DNA of 64,000 nucleotides, from positions 558,001 to 622,000 of the forward strand of contig CBDCCV010000002.1 in NCBI GenBank assembly GCA_965215025.1, given 5' to 3'. The position numbers and the translations under genes were made by a program. Shown piece after piece: positions 1-7,732 of the stretch (its first letter is position 1; every line of letters starts with the position of its first letter). The stretch comes from CBDCCV01 sp965215025. Its GTDB lineage: Bacteria; Bacteroidota; Rhodothermia; Rhodothermales; Salinibacteraceae. Below the pieces are notes generated by a model. That model worked only from the letters and a program-made list of their open reading frames with translations. It searched no databases and had not been told where the DNA came from.

Positions 1-1
1 C

Positions 2-667
2 GCGGCGGAGGCTGTGCAGAGCGGCACGCTCACGATGGACGACCCGGCGCTGGCGCTGGTCGAGTCCTTCTACGGGCGCTACCAGGACTTCCAAAGCGCG
101 CAGGCCGGCCTGGACGCGCGCCAGGACGAGCTGGCCCGCCGCCTCGGCCGCGCCCGCTTCGCCGTCTACGGCACCAGCGTGCCGCCCGACGCCACCTTCT
201 CCCTGCGCCTGGCCGACGGGCGCGTCCAGGGCTACGACTACAACGGCACCTTCGCTGCGCCGTACACCACCTTCTACGGCATGTACAGCCACTTCTACAC
301 GTACGGCGATGATGATGACTCGCCGTGGGATCTGCCGGAGCGCTGGCTCAGCCGGCGCGACACGCTCGCGCTCTCCACGCCCTTCAACCTCGTCTCCACG
401 AACGACATCACGGGCGGGAACTCCGGCTCGCCGCTCCTGAACCAGGACCTCGAACTCGTCGGCCTCATCTTTGACGGCAACATCGAGAGCCTGGCCTCCG
501 ACTACATCTACCGCCCGGAGCGCGCGCGCGCCGTCTCCGTCGATTCGCGCGGGATGCTCGAGGCCCTGCGCGCGGTCTACGAGGCCGACCGCATCGCGCA
601 GGAACTCACCACCGGCGACCTGATCGAAACCGACGCCGCCGCCGAGGCCCGCGCCAGCCGGCGATAG
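2..667 (+). CDS. S46 family dipeptidyl-peptidase, C-terminal part (5' end outside window)
   Basis: The open frame runs in from the left edge, so only the last ~222 residues are visible; the GTG at 14 is internal. The serine motif TGGNSGSP (catalytic Ser codon at 422-424) and the C-terminal region match the full-length S46 peptidase that follows. S46 enzymes (DPP7/DPP11/DAP BII) are periplasmic and release dipeptides from peptide N-termini. Eighteen residues after the catalytic Ser, in FDGN, is Gly, the residue typical of the DPP7 type, which prefers hydrophobic and other non-acidic P1 residues. The neighbour has Ser there. The histidine and aspartate of the triad are off the window. The family call is firm; substrate preference is inferred from one residue. 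Confidence 0.9.
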   Translation, partial: AAEAVQSGTLTMDDPALALVESFYGRYQDFQSAQAGLDARQDELARRLGRARFAVYGTSVPPDATFSLRLADGRVQGYDYNGTFAAPYTTFYGMYSHFYTYGDDDDSPWDLPERWLSRRDTLALSTPFNLVSTNDITGGNSGSPLLNQDLELVGLIFDGNIESLASDYIYRPERARAVSVDSRGMLEALRAVYEADRIAQELTTGDLIETDAAAEARASRR

Positions 668-777
668 TTTTTTCGTGAGACGAGGAGGGGAAGAGCCGAG
701 GAAACGAGGCTGTCGTCCCTCCCTCGGCTTGCTCTTTCTTCGTTTCCTCCTTTCTCCGGTTCCTCGAATTCACCGCC
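668..777. repeat. Intergenic imperfect inverted repeat, purine-rich then pyrimidine-rich
   Basis: The gap between the two S46 genes is a long imperfect hairpin. The best arm is GAGGAAACGA at 698-707 against TCGTTTCCTC at 740-749, with further pairing between the GAAGAGCCGAGG segment and CCTCGGCTTGCTCTTTC. A T6 run (668-673) lies just after the upstream stop. The same arm recurs at 51463-51501, and the same purine/pyrimidine layout at 23144-23244, 32605-32783 and 42412-42495. It may act as a terminator or mRNA-stabilising stem; no function is shown. Confidence 0.6.
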
Positions 778-780
778 CTC

Positions 781-3069
781 ATGACCCGCTTTCCGCACCT
801 CCGCTGGCTCCCCTTCGCGCTGCTGCTCGCCGTGGCCGGCTGCGTATCCTCCGGCGAGACGGCCGTCGTCACCGAGCGCCCCACGCCTCCCTCTGAAACC
901 GCCACCGAGACGGGTCCGACGCCCGCCGCCGTGGCCGTGCGCGACACCGTGCGCGCCGGGCGGTTCGACCAGGGGAAGATGTGGACGTTCGACAACCCGC
1001 CCGTCGAGTATTTCCAAGAGGAGTACGGCTTCGCGCCCGACGAGGCGTGGTTCAGCCGTGCGCGCCTGGGCGCGCTGCGCTTTGCGGATTACTGCTCGGC
1101 CTCGTTCGTCTCTTCGAGCGGCCTGGTGATGACGAACCACCACTGCGGGCGCGAGAGCATCAGCGCCGTGAGCCGTGAGGGCGAAGACCTCCTCGACAAC
1201 GGCTTCTACGCCACAAGCACCGCCGACGAGCGCGAAGTCGAGGACCTCTTCGTCGAGCAGCTCATCCGCATCGAGGACGTGACGGAGGACGTGTACCGGG
1301 GGCGAGGCGGCGAGGGGCCGCTTGCCGAGCGCCGCTCGGCCGAGACGGAGCAGGACGCCGAGCGCCGCCGCCAGCGCGCCGAAGCCCTCGGCGAGCGCCT
1401 CACGCGCGAGGCCCAGGCGCGCGACTCCTCGCTCCAGGTTGAGGTCGTCTCGCTCTTTAGCGGCGGCCGGTACTCCGCCTACACCTTTCGCCGCTACGAC
1501 GACGTGCGCCTCGTCATGGCGCCGGAGCTGCAGCTCGGCTTCTACGGCGGCAGCCCGGACAACTTCACCTACCCGCGCTACGCGCTTGACGTGGCCTTTT
1601 TCCGCGCGTACAACGACGAAGGCCAGCCCGTGCGCTCCACGAGCTACTTCCCGTGGTCGCTCGACGGCGCCGAGGAGGGCGAGGCCGTCTTCGTGGTGGG
1701 CAACCCCGGCTCCACGAACCGGCTCTCGACCGTGGCGCAGCTCGAGTTCCAGCGCGACTACGCCCTGCCGCAGCAGCTTGAAGCGCTCCGCAGCCGCGCC
1801 GCCATCTTGGAGGACTACGTCCGCGCGCATCCCGACTCGGCCGAGGCGTACGACCTGCGCAACCTTTTCTTCTCCCTGGAGAACTCGGTCAAGTCCACCG
1901 AGGGCGAGCTGGACGGCCTGCGCGACGACGTCCTCATCGCCCGCCGCCGCGCTGCTGAGGAAGCGCTGCAAGACTCCATCGCCGCCTCGGACTCGCTCCG
2001 GGAAGCGTACGGCCGCGTCGTGGGCGAGCTGCAGCGGCTCCAGCGCTCGAAGGAGGTCTCCGCGCGGCAGAGCGCCGCCTTCACGTTCTTCACCTCGCCG
2101 ACGCTCGGCTCACGCATCCTCACGCGCGCGACCTACGGCTACTTCTACGACCAGATCCGGCGGCGCCCCGGCGTCTCGCCCGAGCAGCTTCAAGAGATCC
2201 GCGAGGAGGCGCTCAAGATCGAGGACTGGCCGCGCGCGGTCGAGGAGCAGTTCATCACCGCGCGGCTGCGCGACCTCCAGGAGTACCTCGGCGCCACGGA
2301 CCCCACCGTGCGCCGCATCCTGCAAGGCCGCGCGCCCCAAGCCATCGCCCAGAACCTGGCCCAGAACAGCGCGCTGGCCGATTCGGCCGGCTTCGCGCAG
2401 CTCCTCGACGAAGGCTACCTCGCCAGCGACGACCCCTCGGTGGAGATCATCCGCCCGCTAGCCTCGCTCTTCTTGGAGCTGAACCGGCAGACGCGCGACT
2501 TCGCCTCCACCGAGGAAGGGCTGGGCGCGCAGCTCGCGCTCGCGCGCTTTGCCGTGCAGGGGCAGGGCGCGCCCCCGGACGCCTCGTTCTCGCTCCGCCT
2601 CGCCGATGGGCGCGTGATGGGCTACGAATACAACGGCACGCGCGCGCCGGCCTTCACCAACTTCTACGGCCTCTACGACCACTACTACGCGTACCGCCCC
2701 GGCGACTACGAGGACGAGCCGTGGGCGCTCCCTGAAAAATGGCTCACGCCGCCGGACGAGTTTGACGAGGCCACGCCGCTGAACCTCGTCTCCACCAACG
2801 ACATCACGGGCGGGAACTCCGGCTCGCCGCTTTTGAACCAGGACCTTGAAGTCGTCGGCCTCGTCTTCGACTCCAACATCGAGGCGCTCCCGAACGTCTT
2901 CCTCTACACCTACGACACGGCGCGGGCCGTCTCGGTGGACGCGCGCGGCATCCTCGAAGCGCTCGACGACATCTATGACGCCGACCGCATCGTCGAGGAG
3001 CTGGCCACCGGCCGCCTCGTCCCCTCCGAGGCCGCGCTCGACGAGGAGGAGCCGGCGGGCGGGGGGTAA
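781..3069 (+). CDS. S46 family dipeptidyl-peptidase, DPP11-like, lipoprotein
   Basis: A complete 762-residue S46 serine peptidase, close to the usual ~720 residues. The N-terminus has a lipobox ending LAVAGC (Cys21), so it is probably lipid-anchored and periplasm-facing. The catalytic His lies in TNHHCG (residues 118-123), the probable Asp in ALDVAFFRAY, and the catalytic Ser680 in GGNSGSP. Position +18 from that Ser is Ser698 (FDSN). In this family Gly at that position marks DPP7 and Arg or Ser marks DPP11, which cuts after Asp/Glu, so an acidic preference is predicted. It follows a paralogue carrying Gly in the same operon-like array, suggesting complementary dipeptide release. ATG at 781 gives a good signal peptide. 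Confidence 0.93.
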   Translation: MTRFPHLRWLPFALLLAVAGCVSSGETAVVTERPTPPSETATETGPTPAAVAVRDTVRAGRFDQGKMWTFDNPPVEYFQEEYGFAPDEAWFSRARLGALRFADYCSASFVSSSGLVMTNHHCGRESISAVSREGEDLLDNGFYATSTADEREVEDLFVEQLIRIEDVTEDVYRGRGGEGPLAERRSAETEQDAERRRQRAEALGERLTREAQARDSSLQVEVVSLFSGGRYSAYTFRRYDDVRLVMAPELQLGFYGGSPDNFTYPRYALDVAFFRAYNDEGQPVRSTSYFPWSLDGAEEGEAVFVVGNPGSTNRLSTVAQLEFQRDYALPQQLEALRSRAAILEDYVRAHPDSAEAYDLRNLFFSLENSVKSTEGELDGLRDDVLIARRRAAEEALQDSIAASDSLREAYGRVVGELQRLQRSKEVSARQSAAFTFFTSPTLGSRILTRATYGYFYDQIRRRPGVSPEQLQEIREEALKIEDWPRAVEEQFITARLRDLQEYLGATDPTVRRILQGRAPQAIAQNLAQNSALADSAGFAQLLDEGYLASDDPSVEIIRPLASLFLELNRQTRDFASTEEGLGAQLALARFAVQGQGAPPDASFSLRLADGRVMGYEYNGTRAPAFTNFYGLYDHYYAYRPGDYEDEPWALPEKWLTPPDEFDEATPLNLVSTNDITGGNSGSPLLNQDLEVVGLVFDSNIEALPNVFLYTYDTARAVSVDARGILEALDDIYDADRIVEELATGRLVPSEAALDEEEPAGGG

Positions 3070-3097
3070 CGCCCTGCCGTCCGATCCTTGGGCGTAG

Positions 3098-3118
3098 GGG
3101 CTTGATCACGTCAAGCCC
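3098..3118 (+). terminator. Hairpin after S46 gene
   Basis: GGGCTTGA (3098-3105) pairs perfectly with TCAAGCCC (3111-3118) across a 5-base loop. It lies 28 bases after the S46 stop codon. No T-run follows, so it is a terminator-like stem rather than a clear intrinsic terminator. Confidence 0.4.
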
Positions 3119-3193
3119 TCGTCTCGAATGCTTCCCTGGGCAGGTGAGATCGCGGCAAGAGGAAAGCGCGAATCCGGTCTTTTTCGTCAAGCC

Positions 3194-3222
3194 TTGACTT
3201 CTCCTGGCCGAAGCGTTACTCT
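3194..3222 (+). promoter_or_regulatory. Candidate promoter for the Phe leader and aromatic fusion gene
   Basis: TTGACT (3194-3199), a 17-base spacer and TACTCT (3217-3222) give a good -35 and a weak -10 (3 of 6 matches to TATAAT). It sits 30 bases before the leader-peptide ATG. The -35 lies inside a small palindrome, GTCAA-GCC-TTGAC, which could be an operator. Initiation here would give a leader transcript of about 325 bases before the enzyme start codon. Confidence 0.4.
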
Positions 3223-3251
3223 GGGGAAAGGCAACCGAACGGCAGGATGCT

Positions 3252-3431
3252 ATGACCACCCCACTTTCCATTTTTGCTGATCGGCTGGCGCGCGGGTGCG
3301 CGCGGGCGGTGAGGCGTCCGCTTTCTGGGCGCGCGGCTTCGGGCCGGCGTGTGCGCTTTTTTGCGTTTTTCTACTTTTACTTTACCCGCTCGCTTCAAGC
3401 GCCGGCTCCTCGCCGTGCAATGCTCGTGTAG
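3252..3431 (+). CDS. Putative Phe/Tyr leader peptide of an attenuator
   Basis: A 59-residue ORF lies between the S46 gene and the chorismate mutase/prephenate dehydratase/DAHP synthase gene. Codons 3357-3383 encode FFAFFYFYF, six Phe and two Tyr in nine residues, followed by T-R and a stop at 3429. The E. coli pheA leader peptide carries a very similar FFFAFFFTF run. AGGA (3244-3247) four bases before the ATG is a plausible ribosome site. Segment 3343-3349 just before the run can pair with 3400-3406, which can instead pair with the 5' arm of the downstream terminator (3470-3477). This is the geometry expected if ribosome stalling on Phe/Tyr codons controls readthrough. Internal GTG starts (3309, 3351) would still contain the run. 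Regulation is inferred; the codon run and hairpins are seen. Confidence 0.72.
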   Translation: MTTPLSIFADRLARGCARAVRRPLSGRAASGRRVRFFAFFYFYFTRSLQAPAPRRAMLV

Positions 3432-3465
3432 ATCCCCCGAGACACACCGCAGCACGCAACCCGAG

Positions 3466-3498
3466 ACCCGCTGGCGCCCGACGCCGGTGGGTTTTTTT
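3466..3498 (+). terminator. Intrinsic terminator / attenuator upstream of the aromatic fusion gene
   Basis: ACCCGCTGGCG (3466-3476) pairs over its whole 11-bp length (two G-T wobbles) with CGCCGGTGGGT (3482-3492) across loop CCCGA, and is followed by seven T (3492-3498). It ends 56 bases before the ATG of the downstream gene and starts 34 bases after the leader-peptide stop. A competing 8-bp pairing of 3399-3406 with 3470-3477 would open it, as in classic amino acid attenuation. Confidence 0.8.
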
Positions 3499-3554
3499 GT
3501 GTGCGGCCTTTTCGTTCCCCCGCCGTACCTCTCTCCCCAACCCCGCCCTGACCG

Positions 3555-5633
3555 ATGAAGAACAATCTACGACGCCTCCGAAAAGAACTCGACCAGATTG
3601 ACCAGCGTGTGGTCGAGTCGCTGGCCGCGCGGCAGAAGATCATCGGCGAGGCGGCGGCGCTGAAGTCGGAGACGGACCGCGAGGTGCGCGATCCGGAGCG
3701 CGAGGAGCAGATCCTGGCGCGGCTCCGGGCGCAGGCGCAGGCGGCGGGGCTGGACGGCCACCTCGTCACCACGCTTTACCGCGAGATCCTTGACCACTCC
3801 GTGCGCGCGCAGACGGACCGCTTCGTGGCGCGCGCGCCGGAGGAGGCGCCGGGCGCGCCGCCCGTGGTGGCGTACCAGGGCACCACGAGCGCGTACAGCT
3901 ACATCGCTGCCCACCGGCACTTCGGGGCGCGGGGCGAGGGGGCGCCGCCGCGCTGCCAGGGGTACGCCTCCTTTGGTGAGACGCTCGACGCCGTGGCGCG
4001 CGGCGAGGCCGACTACGCCCTCTTGCCCGTGGAGAACACCACGGCCGGCTCGATCAGTGAGGCATACGACCTCCTGGCGCGGAGACAACTCGCGCTCGTG
4101 GGCGAGGAGGTGCTGCGCATCGAGCACTGCCTCCTTACGACGGGTCCGGAGGTGCCGCTCCATGCGCTCCGGCGCGTCCTCTCGCACCCGCAGGCGCTGG
4201 CGCAGTGCGGGCGCTTCCTTTCTTCGCTGCCGCAGTGCGAGCGCACGGTCTACACCGACACGGCCATGGCCGCCGAGAAGGTGCGCGACGACGGCGACTC
4301 GGCGCAGGCGGCCATCGCCAGCCGGGAGGCGGCCGAGCGGTGCGGCCTCCACGTCCTCCGCCGCGACGTCGCCGATCAGAAGAGCAACTACACGCGCTTC
4401 GTCGTCGTCGCCCGCGCGCCGGTGGGGTGCGACGCGCGGATTCCGTGCAAGACCTCGCTGCTTTTCGCCACGCCGCACGAGAGGGGGGCGCTGATGCGGT
4501 GCCTGAGCGTCTTCGCCGCGCACGGGCTGAACCTGACGAAGCTGGAGTCGCGCCCGCGTCACAACGCGCCCTGGGAGTACCTCTTCTTCGTGGACTTCGA
4601 GGGGAACGCCGCCGATCCGCACGTTGAACAGGCGCTCAACGCGCTGACGCAACGGACGAACCTCCTGCGCGTCCTGGGTTCGTACCCGGCCCACGCGGCG
4701 TGGCAAAGCGCAGCGCCCCCGGCAGGCGACGGCCTGGCATCCGAAGCGGCAACTGCGCCGGCGGTGCGGCCCATCGCCCGGCCCGCGCGCCCCGAAGCGC
4801 CGGCGTCCGCGAAGCCGCCCGAGGCGTACCGGCTGGCCTCGCGGGCGCACCGCATGGAGGACACGCGCATCCGCCTCGGCGCGGGGACGCCGGGCGAGGT
4901 CGTCATCGGCGGGGCGCAGCCGGTGCTCATCGGCGGGCCGTGCTCGGTGGAATCGCGTGAGCAGATCATGGCGTGCGCCCAGGCCGTCCGCGCCGCCGGC
5001 GGGCACGCGCTGCGCGGCGGCTGCTTCAAGCCGCGCACCTCGCCCTACTCGTTCCAGGGCCTCGGCTACGACGGCCTTGACCTCCTTGTAGAAGCCGGAC
5101 GCGCCTACAACCTGCCCGTCGTCACCGAAGTCCTTGACCCGGCCGACGTCGAGGCTGTGGCTGCGCGCGCGGACGTTTTGCAGATCGGCGCGCGCAACAT
5201 GCAGAACTTCGCGCTGCTCAAGGCCGTGGGGCAGGTGGACGTGCCGGTGCTGCTCAAGCGCGGCATGATGGCCTCGGTGGACGAGTGGCTCGCCGCCGCC
5301 GAGTACGTCCTGGCCGAGGGCAACGGCCGCGTGGTCCTTTGCCTGCGCGGCATCCGCACGTTCGAGACGGCCACGCGCAGCACGCTTGACCTCACCGTGC
5401 TGCCCGTCCTGCGCGAGCGCACGCACCTGCCCATCCTCGTGGACCCCTCGCACGCCTGCGGCAACCGGCGCTGGGTGCCGGCGCTGGCCGGCGCCGCCCT
5501 CACCGCCGGCGCGCACGGCGTCATGGTCGAAATGCATCCGGACCCGGACCATGCGCTGAGCGACGGCGCGCAGTCGCTCACCTTCGAGGCGTTCGCCGAG
5601 CTGGCTGCGCGCCTCACCGCCGCCGCTGCTTGA
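3555..5633 (+). CDS. Trifunctional chorismate mutase / prephenate dehydratase / DAHP synthase
   Basis: This 692-residue protein joins three aromatic-pathway enzymes. Residues 1-88 are an AroQ-type chorismate mutase. Residues ~103-290 are prephenate dehydratase with the catalytic TRF motif (280-282). Residues ~298-375 are an ACT domain with GALM (311-314) and ESRP (331-334), the phenylalanine-binding motifs of P-proteins. After an Ala/Pro-rich linker (~380-430), residues ~435-690 are a type I-beta (KDPG-aldolase-like) DAHP synthase with GPCSVES, KPRTSPYSFQG, LLKRG and DPSHACGNR. It would thus catalyse the entry step of the shikimate pathway and the two steps from chorismate to phenylpyruvate. 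Phe binding to the ACT domain could restrain both ends. The leader peptide and terminator upstream suggest added control by Phe-tRNA charging. The ATG at 3555 has no clear Shine-Dalgarno site. Confidence 0.93.
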   Translation: MKNNLRRLRKELDQIDQRVVESLAARQKIIGEAAALKSETDREVRDPEREEQILARLRAQAQAAGLDGHLVTTLYREILDHSVRAQTDRFVARAPEEAPGAPPVVAYQGTTSAYSYIAAHRHFGARGEGAPPRCQGYASFGETLDAVARGEADYALLPVENTTAGSISEAYDLLARRQLALVGEEVLRIEHCLLTTGPEVPLHALRRVLSHPQALAQCGRFLSSLPQCERTVYTDTAMAAEKVRDDGDSAQAAIASREAAERCGLHVLRRDVADQKSNYTRFVVVARAPVGCDARIPCKTSLLFATPHERGALMRCLSVFAAHGLNLTKLESRPRHNAPWEYLFFVDFEGNAADPHVEQALNALTQRTNLLRVLGSYPAHAAWQSAAPPAGDGLASEAATAPAVRPIARPARPEAPASAKPPEAYRLASRAHRMEDTRIRLGAGTPGEVVIGGAQPVLIGGPCSVESREQIMACAQAVRAAGGHALRGGCFKPRTSPYSFQGLGYDGLDLLVEAGRAYNLPVVTEVLDPADVEAVAARADVLQIGARNMQNFALLKAVGQVDVPVLLKRGMMASVDEWLAAAEYVLAEGNGRVVLCLRGIRTFETATRSTLDLTVLPVLRERTHLPILVDPSHACGNRRWVPALAGAALTAGAHGVMVEMHPDPDHALSDGAQSLTFEAFAELAARLTAAAA

Positions 5634-5700
5634 CGACGGACGATAGACGACGGAAGCCGCTGATCTGTCGTCGGTCGTCATCCGTCTGTCGTCGCGTCAG
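5634..5700. repeat. GACGAC-type intergenic inverted repeat
   Basis: Between convergent genes, a left arm rich in GACGACGGACGA is followed by a right arm rich in TCGTCGGTCGTCATCCGTC, giving an imperfect hairpin. The same sequence type recurs at 34086-34200 and 43748-43830. The right arm overlaps the last codons of the minus-strand gene. It may be a bidirectional terminator-like repeat. Confidence 0.55.
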
Positions 5701-6613
5701 CCAGCGCGTGCAGGAGCGCCGGCACCACATCCGTCAAATCTTCGGCATTGCGGAAAGCGCGTGCGCCGCGTCCGTAGGCGATGAGCGGGACCGGATGGCG
5801 CGTGTGGCTTTTGGTGGAGAGGTCTTCGAGGTTGCCGTGGTCGCTCGTGACGAGGAGGAGGTCGCGCTTGGGGTCCATCCGCTCAAGCAGTCCGCCGAAA
5901 AAGCGGTCGAGCGAGCGAAGGACGCGCTCGGCGCGGGCGGCGTCGCGGCTGTGGCCGGCCTTGTCGGTGAGGAAGTACTCGAAGAGCGTGAGGGCGTGGT
6001 GCCGACTTATCCGAAAGAGATGTTCGGCCGCCTCGTCCTCGGAGATGACGGACGCGCCGATGCCGATCTGGCGGAGTCCCGCGCGCGTGAGGTCGGCGGC
6101 GAGGGCTTCGCCTTGGGATAAAAGATCGGTCGAGCGCAGGCGCACGCCGGCGTCGAGGGCCGCGCGCGTGGTTACCGTCCACCGCGCGGTGCGCTCGGCG
6201 TAGCGGAAGAAGCGCGGTGGGTAGGCGTTGGCAAACGCGCACGGTTCGTCTCCGCATTTCGGGAGACCAAGGCGTTGCACCTGGTTGAAGAGGTTTTTTT
6301 CGGCAATGATCGGCTTCGTCTCCGAGTGCGGGAACGGGCCGAAGTGCCGCCCCGCCGCCTCGGCGCCGTTCACGCCGGTAAAAAGCGTGGCCTGCCCCGT
6401 GCCGCTCTGCGGAAGACCCTCCACGCCGAGGGTCGCGTCAATCGGGCGGAAGACGTGACCCGCGCGGCCAACCGGGGCAGCGCCCTGCGTCCACGCCTGC
6501 CCGCCGGCCAGCTTCTCGAACGCCGGCAGATGGTGCGCGGCCAGCGGGTTTTTTTCCTCGTCAGCCGGTCCCAGACCCACGCCGTCCACGAAGACGAAGA
6601 TGATGTGCGGCAC
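5678..6613 (-). CDS. Alkaline-phosphatase-superfamily metalloenzyme
   Basis: A 311-residue protein with the metal-site pattern of the alkaline phosphatase / cofactor-independent phosphoglycerate mutase / phosphopentomutase superfamily. It has DGVGLG near the N-terminus (first Asp), a nucleophile region SGTGQATLFTG, then DKAGHS, SDHGNLED and SHTRHPVP supplying the other Asp and His ligands. It is shorter than phosphoglycerate mutase (~510 residues) and lacks that enzyme's inserted domain, so it is probably a small phosphohydrolase or mutase of unknown substrate. It ends in a repeat shared with the convergent aromatic gene. No signal peptide is seen, so it should be cytoplasmic. The superfamily call is firm; the reaction is unknown. 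Confidence 0.8.
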   Translation of the reverse strand: MPHIIFVFVDGVGLGPADEEKNPLAAHHLPAFEKLAGGQAWTQGAAPVGRAGHVFRPIDATLGVEGLPQSGTGQATLFTGVNGAEAAGRHFGPFPHSETKPIIAEKNLFNQVQRLGLPKCGDEPCAFANAYPPRFFRYAERTARWTVTTRAALDAGVRLRSTDLLSQGEALAADLTRAGLRQIGIGASVISEDEAAEHLFRISRHHALTLFEYFLTDKAGHSRDAARAERVLRSLDRFFGGLLERMDPKRDLLLVTSDHGNLEDLSTKSHTRHPVPLIAYGRGARAFRNAEDLTDVVPALLHALADATTDG

Positions 6614-6651
6614 GGGCAGGGTGGGCAGTGGGTGAGTGGGGAAGAGCAGGG

Positions 6652-7521
6652 TTATCCGCGTGCCGGGTCAAGGACCGCATCGAGATCGCCCGGCCCCTTC
6701 AAACGGCGGACTCCTTCGGAGAAGGCGCCCTCGCCGAGGCCGAAGACGGGCCGGTCGGCGCCGAGCGCCCAGTCGAGAGCGCGGCGCTCGGGTGTCTTGT
6801 CGCGAGGCGGGGCGAAGACGCAAGCCTTAGCGAGGGCGGCGAGGACGAGGGCGCGCTCGGTGTCGTCGTGGTCGAAGGGGCCGTGGCGCATGGGGAAGGA
6901 GGAGAGGAGTAGCCCGCCCGCGCGCACGGCCTTGGCGATGACGGGGCGCAGCGCATTCGAGACGACGGCCAGCCCGCAGTGCGCTACGAAGAGGGAGGGG
7001 CCGCCCTCGGCGCGCTTGTGCATCACGGCGTCGAAGCCGTGCGCGGCGCCGGTGGCCGGCACGCCGCCTTTTTCCACGAGGGGCGGCACGAGCGCCTGCG
7101 CCAACTCAAACGCCTCGGCATCAACGGGCGGGCGCGCGAAAAACGCGGCCACCGGCTTGCTAAGCACCTCGGCGTGACCGAAGGCGTAGAGCAGCACGGG
7201 GCGCCGCGCGTGGGGCAGATCGGCTAGGCCGGCGGGCCAGGCGGCGTCGTGCGGCGTGAGGAGGCGGACCTTTTTTTCTTCGAGCTGCCGGACGGCCTCC
7301 GCAGCGCGGCGCAGGCGCTCGCGCATGGCCTCCTCGTCGAAGAGCCGCTTCACGAGCGTCTCGGCGTTGGGCGCGCCTTTGACGCGCAGGAGCACCTGCT
7401 CGCGCGGGTAGCCCAGGAGGGCGTCGTACGAGGCGAAGTGCGTCAGGAGCCGCCCCGCCGTGACGCGGCCCACGCCGTCCATCTCCTGAAGCGCGAGGGC
7501 GAAGGAAGCCGAAGAGGGCAA
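6652..7521 (-). CDS. Divergent DprA-like (Smf) protein
   Basis: A 289-residue protein. Residues ~5-60 look like a helix-hairpin-helix/SAM-type start (MDGVGRVTAGRLLTHF). The rest resembles the DprA Rossmann domain: HDAAWPAGLADLP...PVLLYAFG matches the usual entry motif, GAAHGFDAVMH matches the GIDxxAH region, and GGLLLSSFPMRHGP the GxxLSE/FP region. The classical RNRxIAgLS signature is replaced, and the SGxRxxS loop is not evident. DprA loads RecA on incoming single-stranded DNA during transformation; a divergent copy may do this or another DNA-handling job. It is co-directional with the upstream minus-strand metalloenzyme gene and divergent from the patatin gene. Confidence 0.6.
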   Translation of the reverse strand: MPSSASFALALQEMDGVGRVTAGRLLTHFASYDALLGYPREQVLLRVKGAPNAETLVKRLFDEEAMRERLRRAAEAVRQLEEKKVRLLTPHDAAWPAGLADLPHARRPVLLYAFGHAEVLSKPVAAFFARPPVDAEAFELAQALVPPLVEKGGVPATGAAHGFDAVMHKRAEGGPSLFVAHCGLAVVSNALRPVIAKAVRAGGLLLSSFPMRHGPFDHDDTERALVLAALAKACVFAPPRDKTPERRALDWALGADRPVFGLGEGAFSEGVRRLKGPGDLDAVLDPARG

Positions 7522-7732
7522 AATAGAGGAGACTTGGGGCGAAGGGCGTGATGCCGTTGCTTCAGCAGTCTTTCAGGAGGACGGGAAAGCGCCGTGCAAC
7601 GTTTCGTCCGGTAAGCGAGCGATTTGGCAAGCCGGGTACGGCGGCGGAGGTATCTTCAGAGGGCAGGCGCTATTTTTGCAGCAGAGCAAATCACCGGCCC
7701 GCTTGGCTTTCGTCTAACCGCCCCGTCTGCAC

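Noticed and set aside
577..1971. Long minus-strand ORF antisense to the S46 gene
   Set aside because: Arg/Gly/Ala/Val-rich low-complexity product, a GC-skew shadow of the real gene on the plus strand.
3567..5681. 704-residue minus-strand ORF
   Set aside because: Fully antisense to the aromatic fusion enzyme; no motif, composition typical of a shadow frame.
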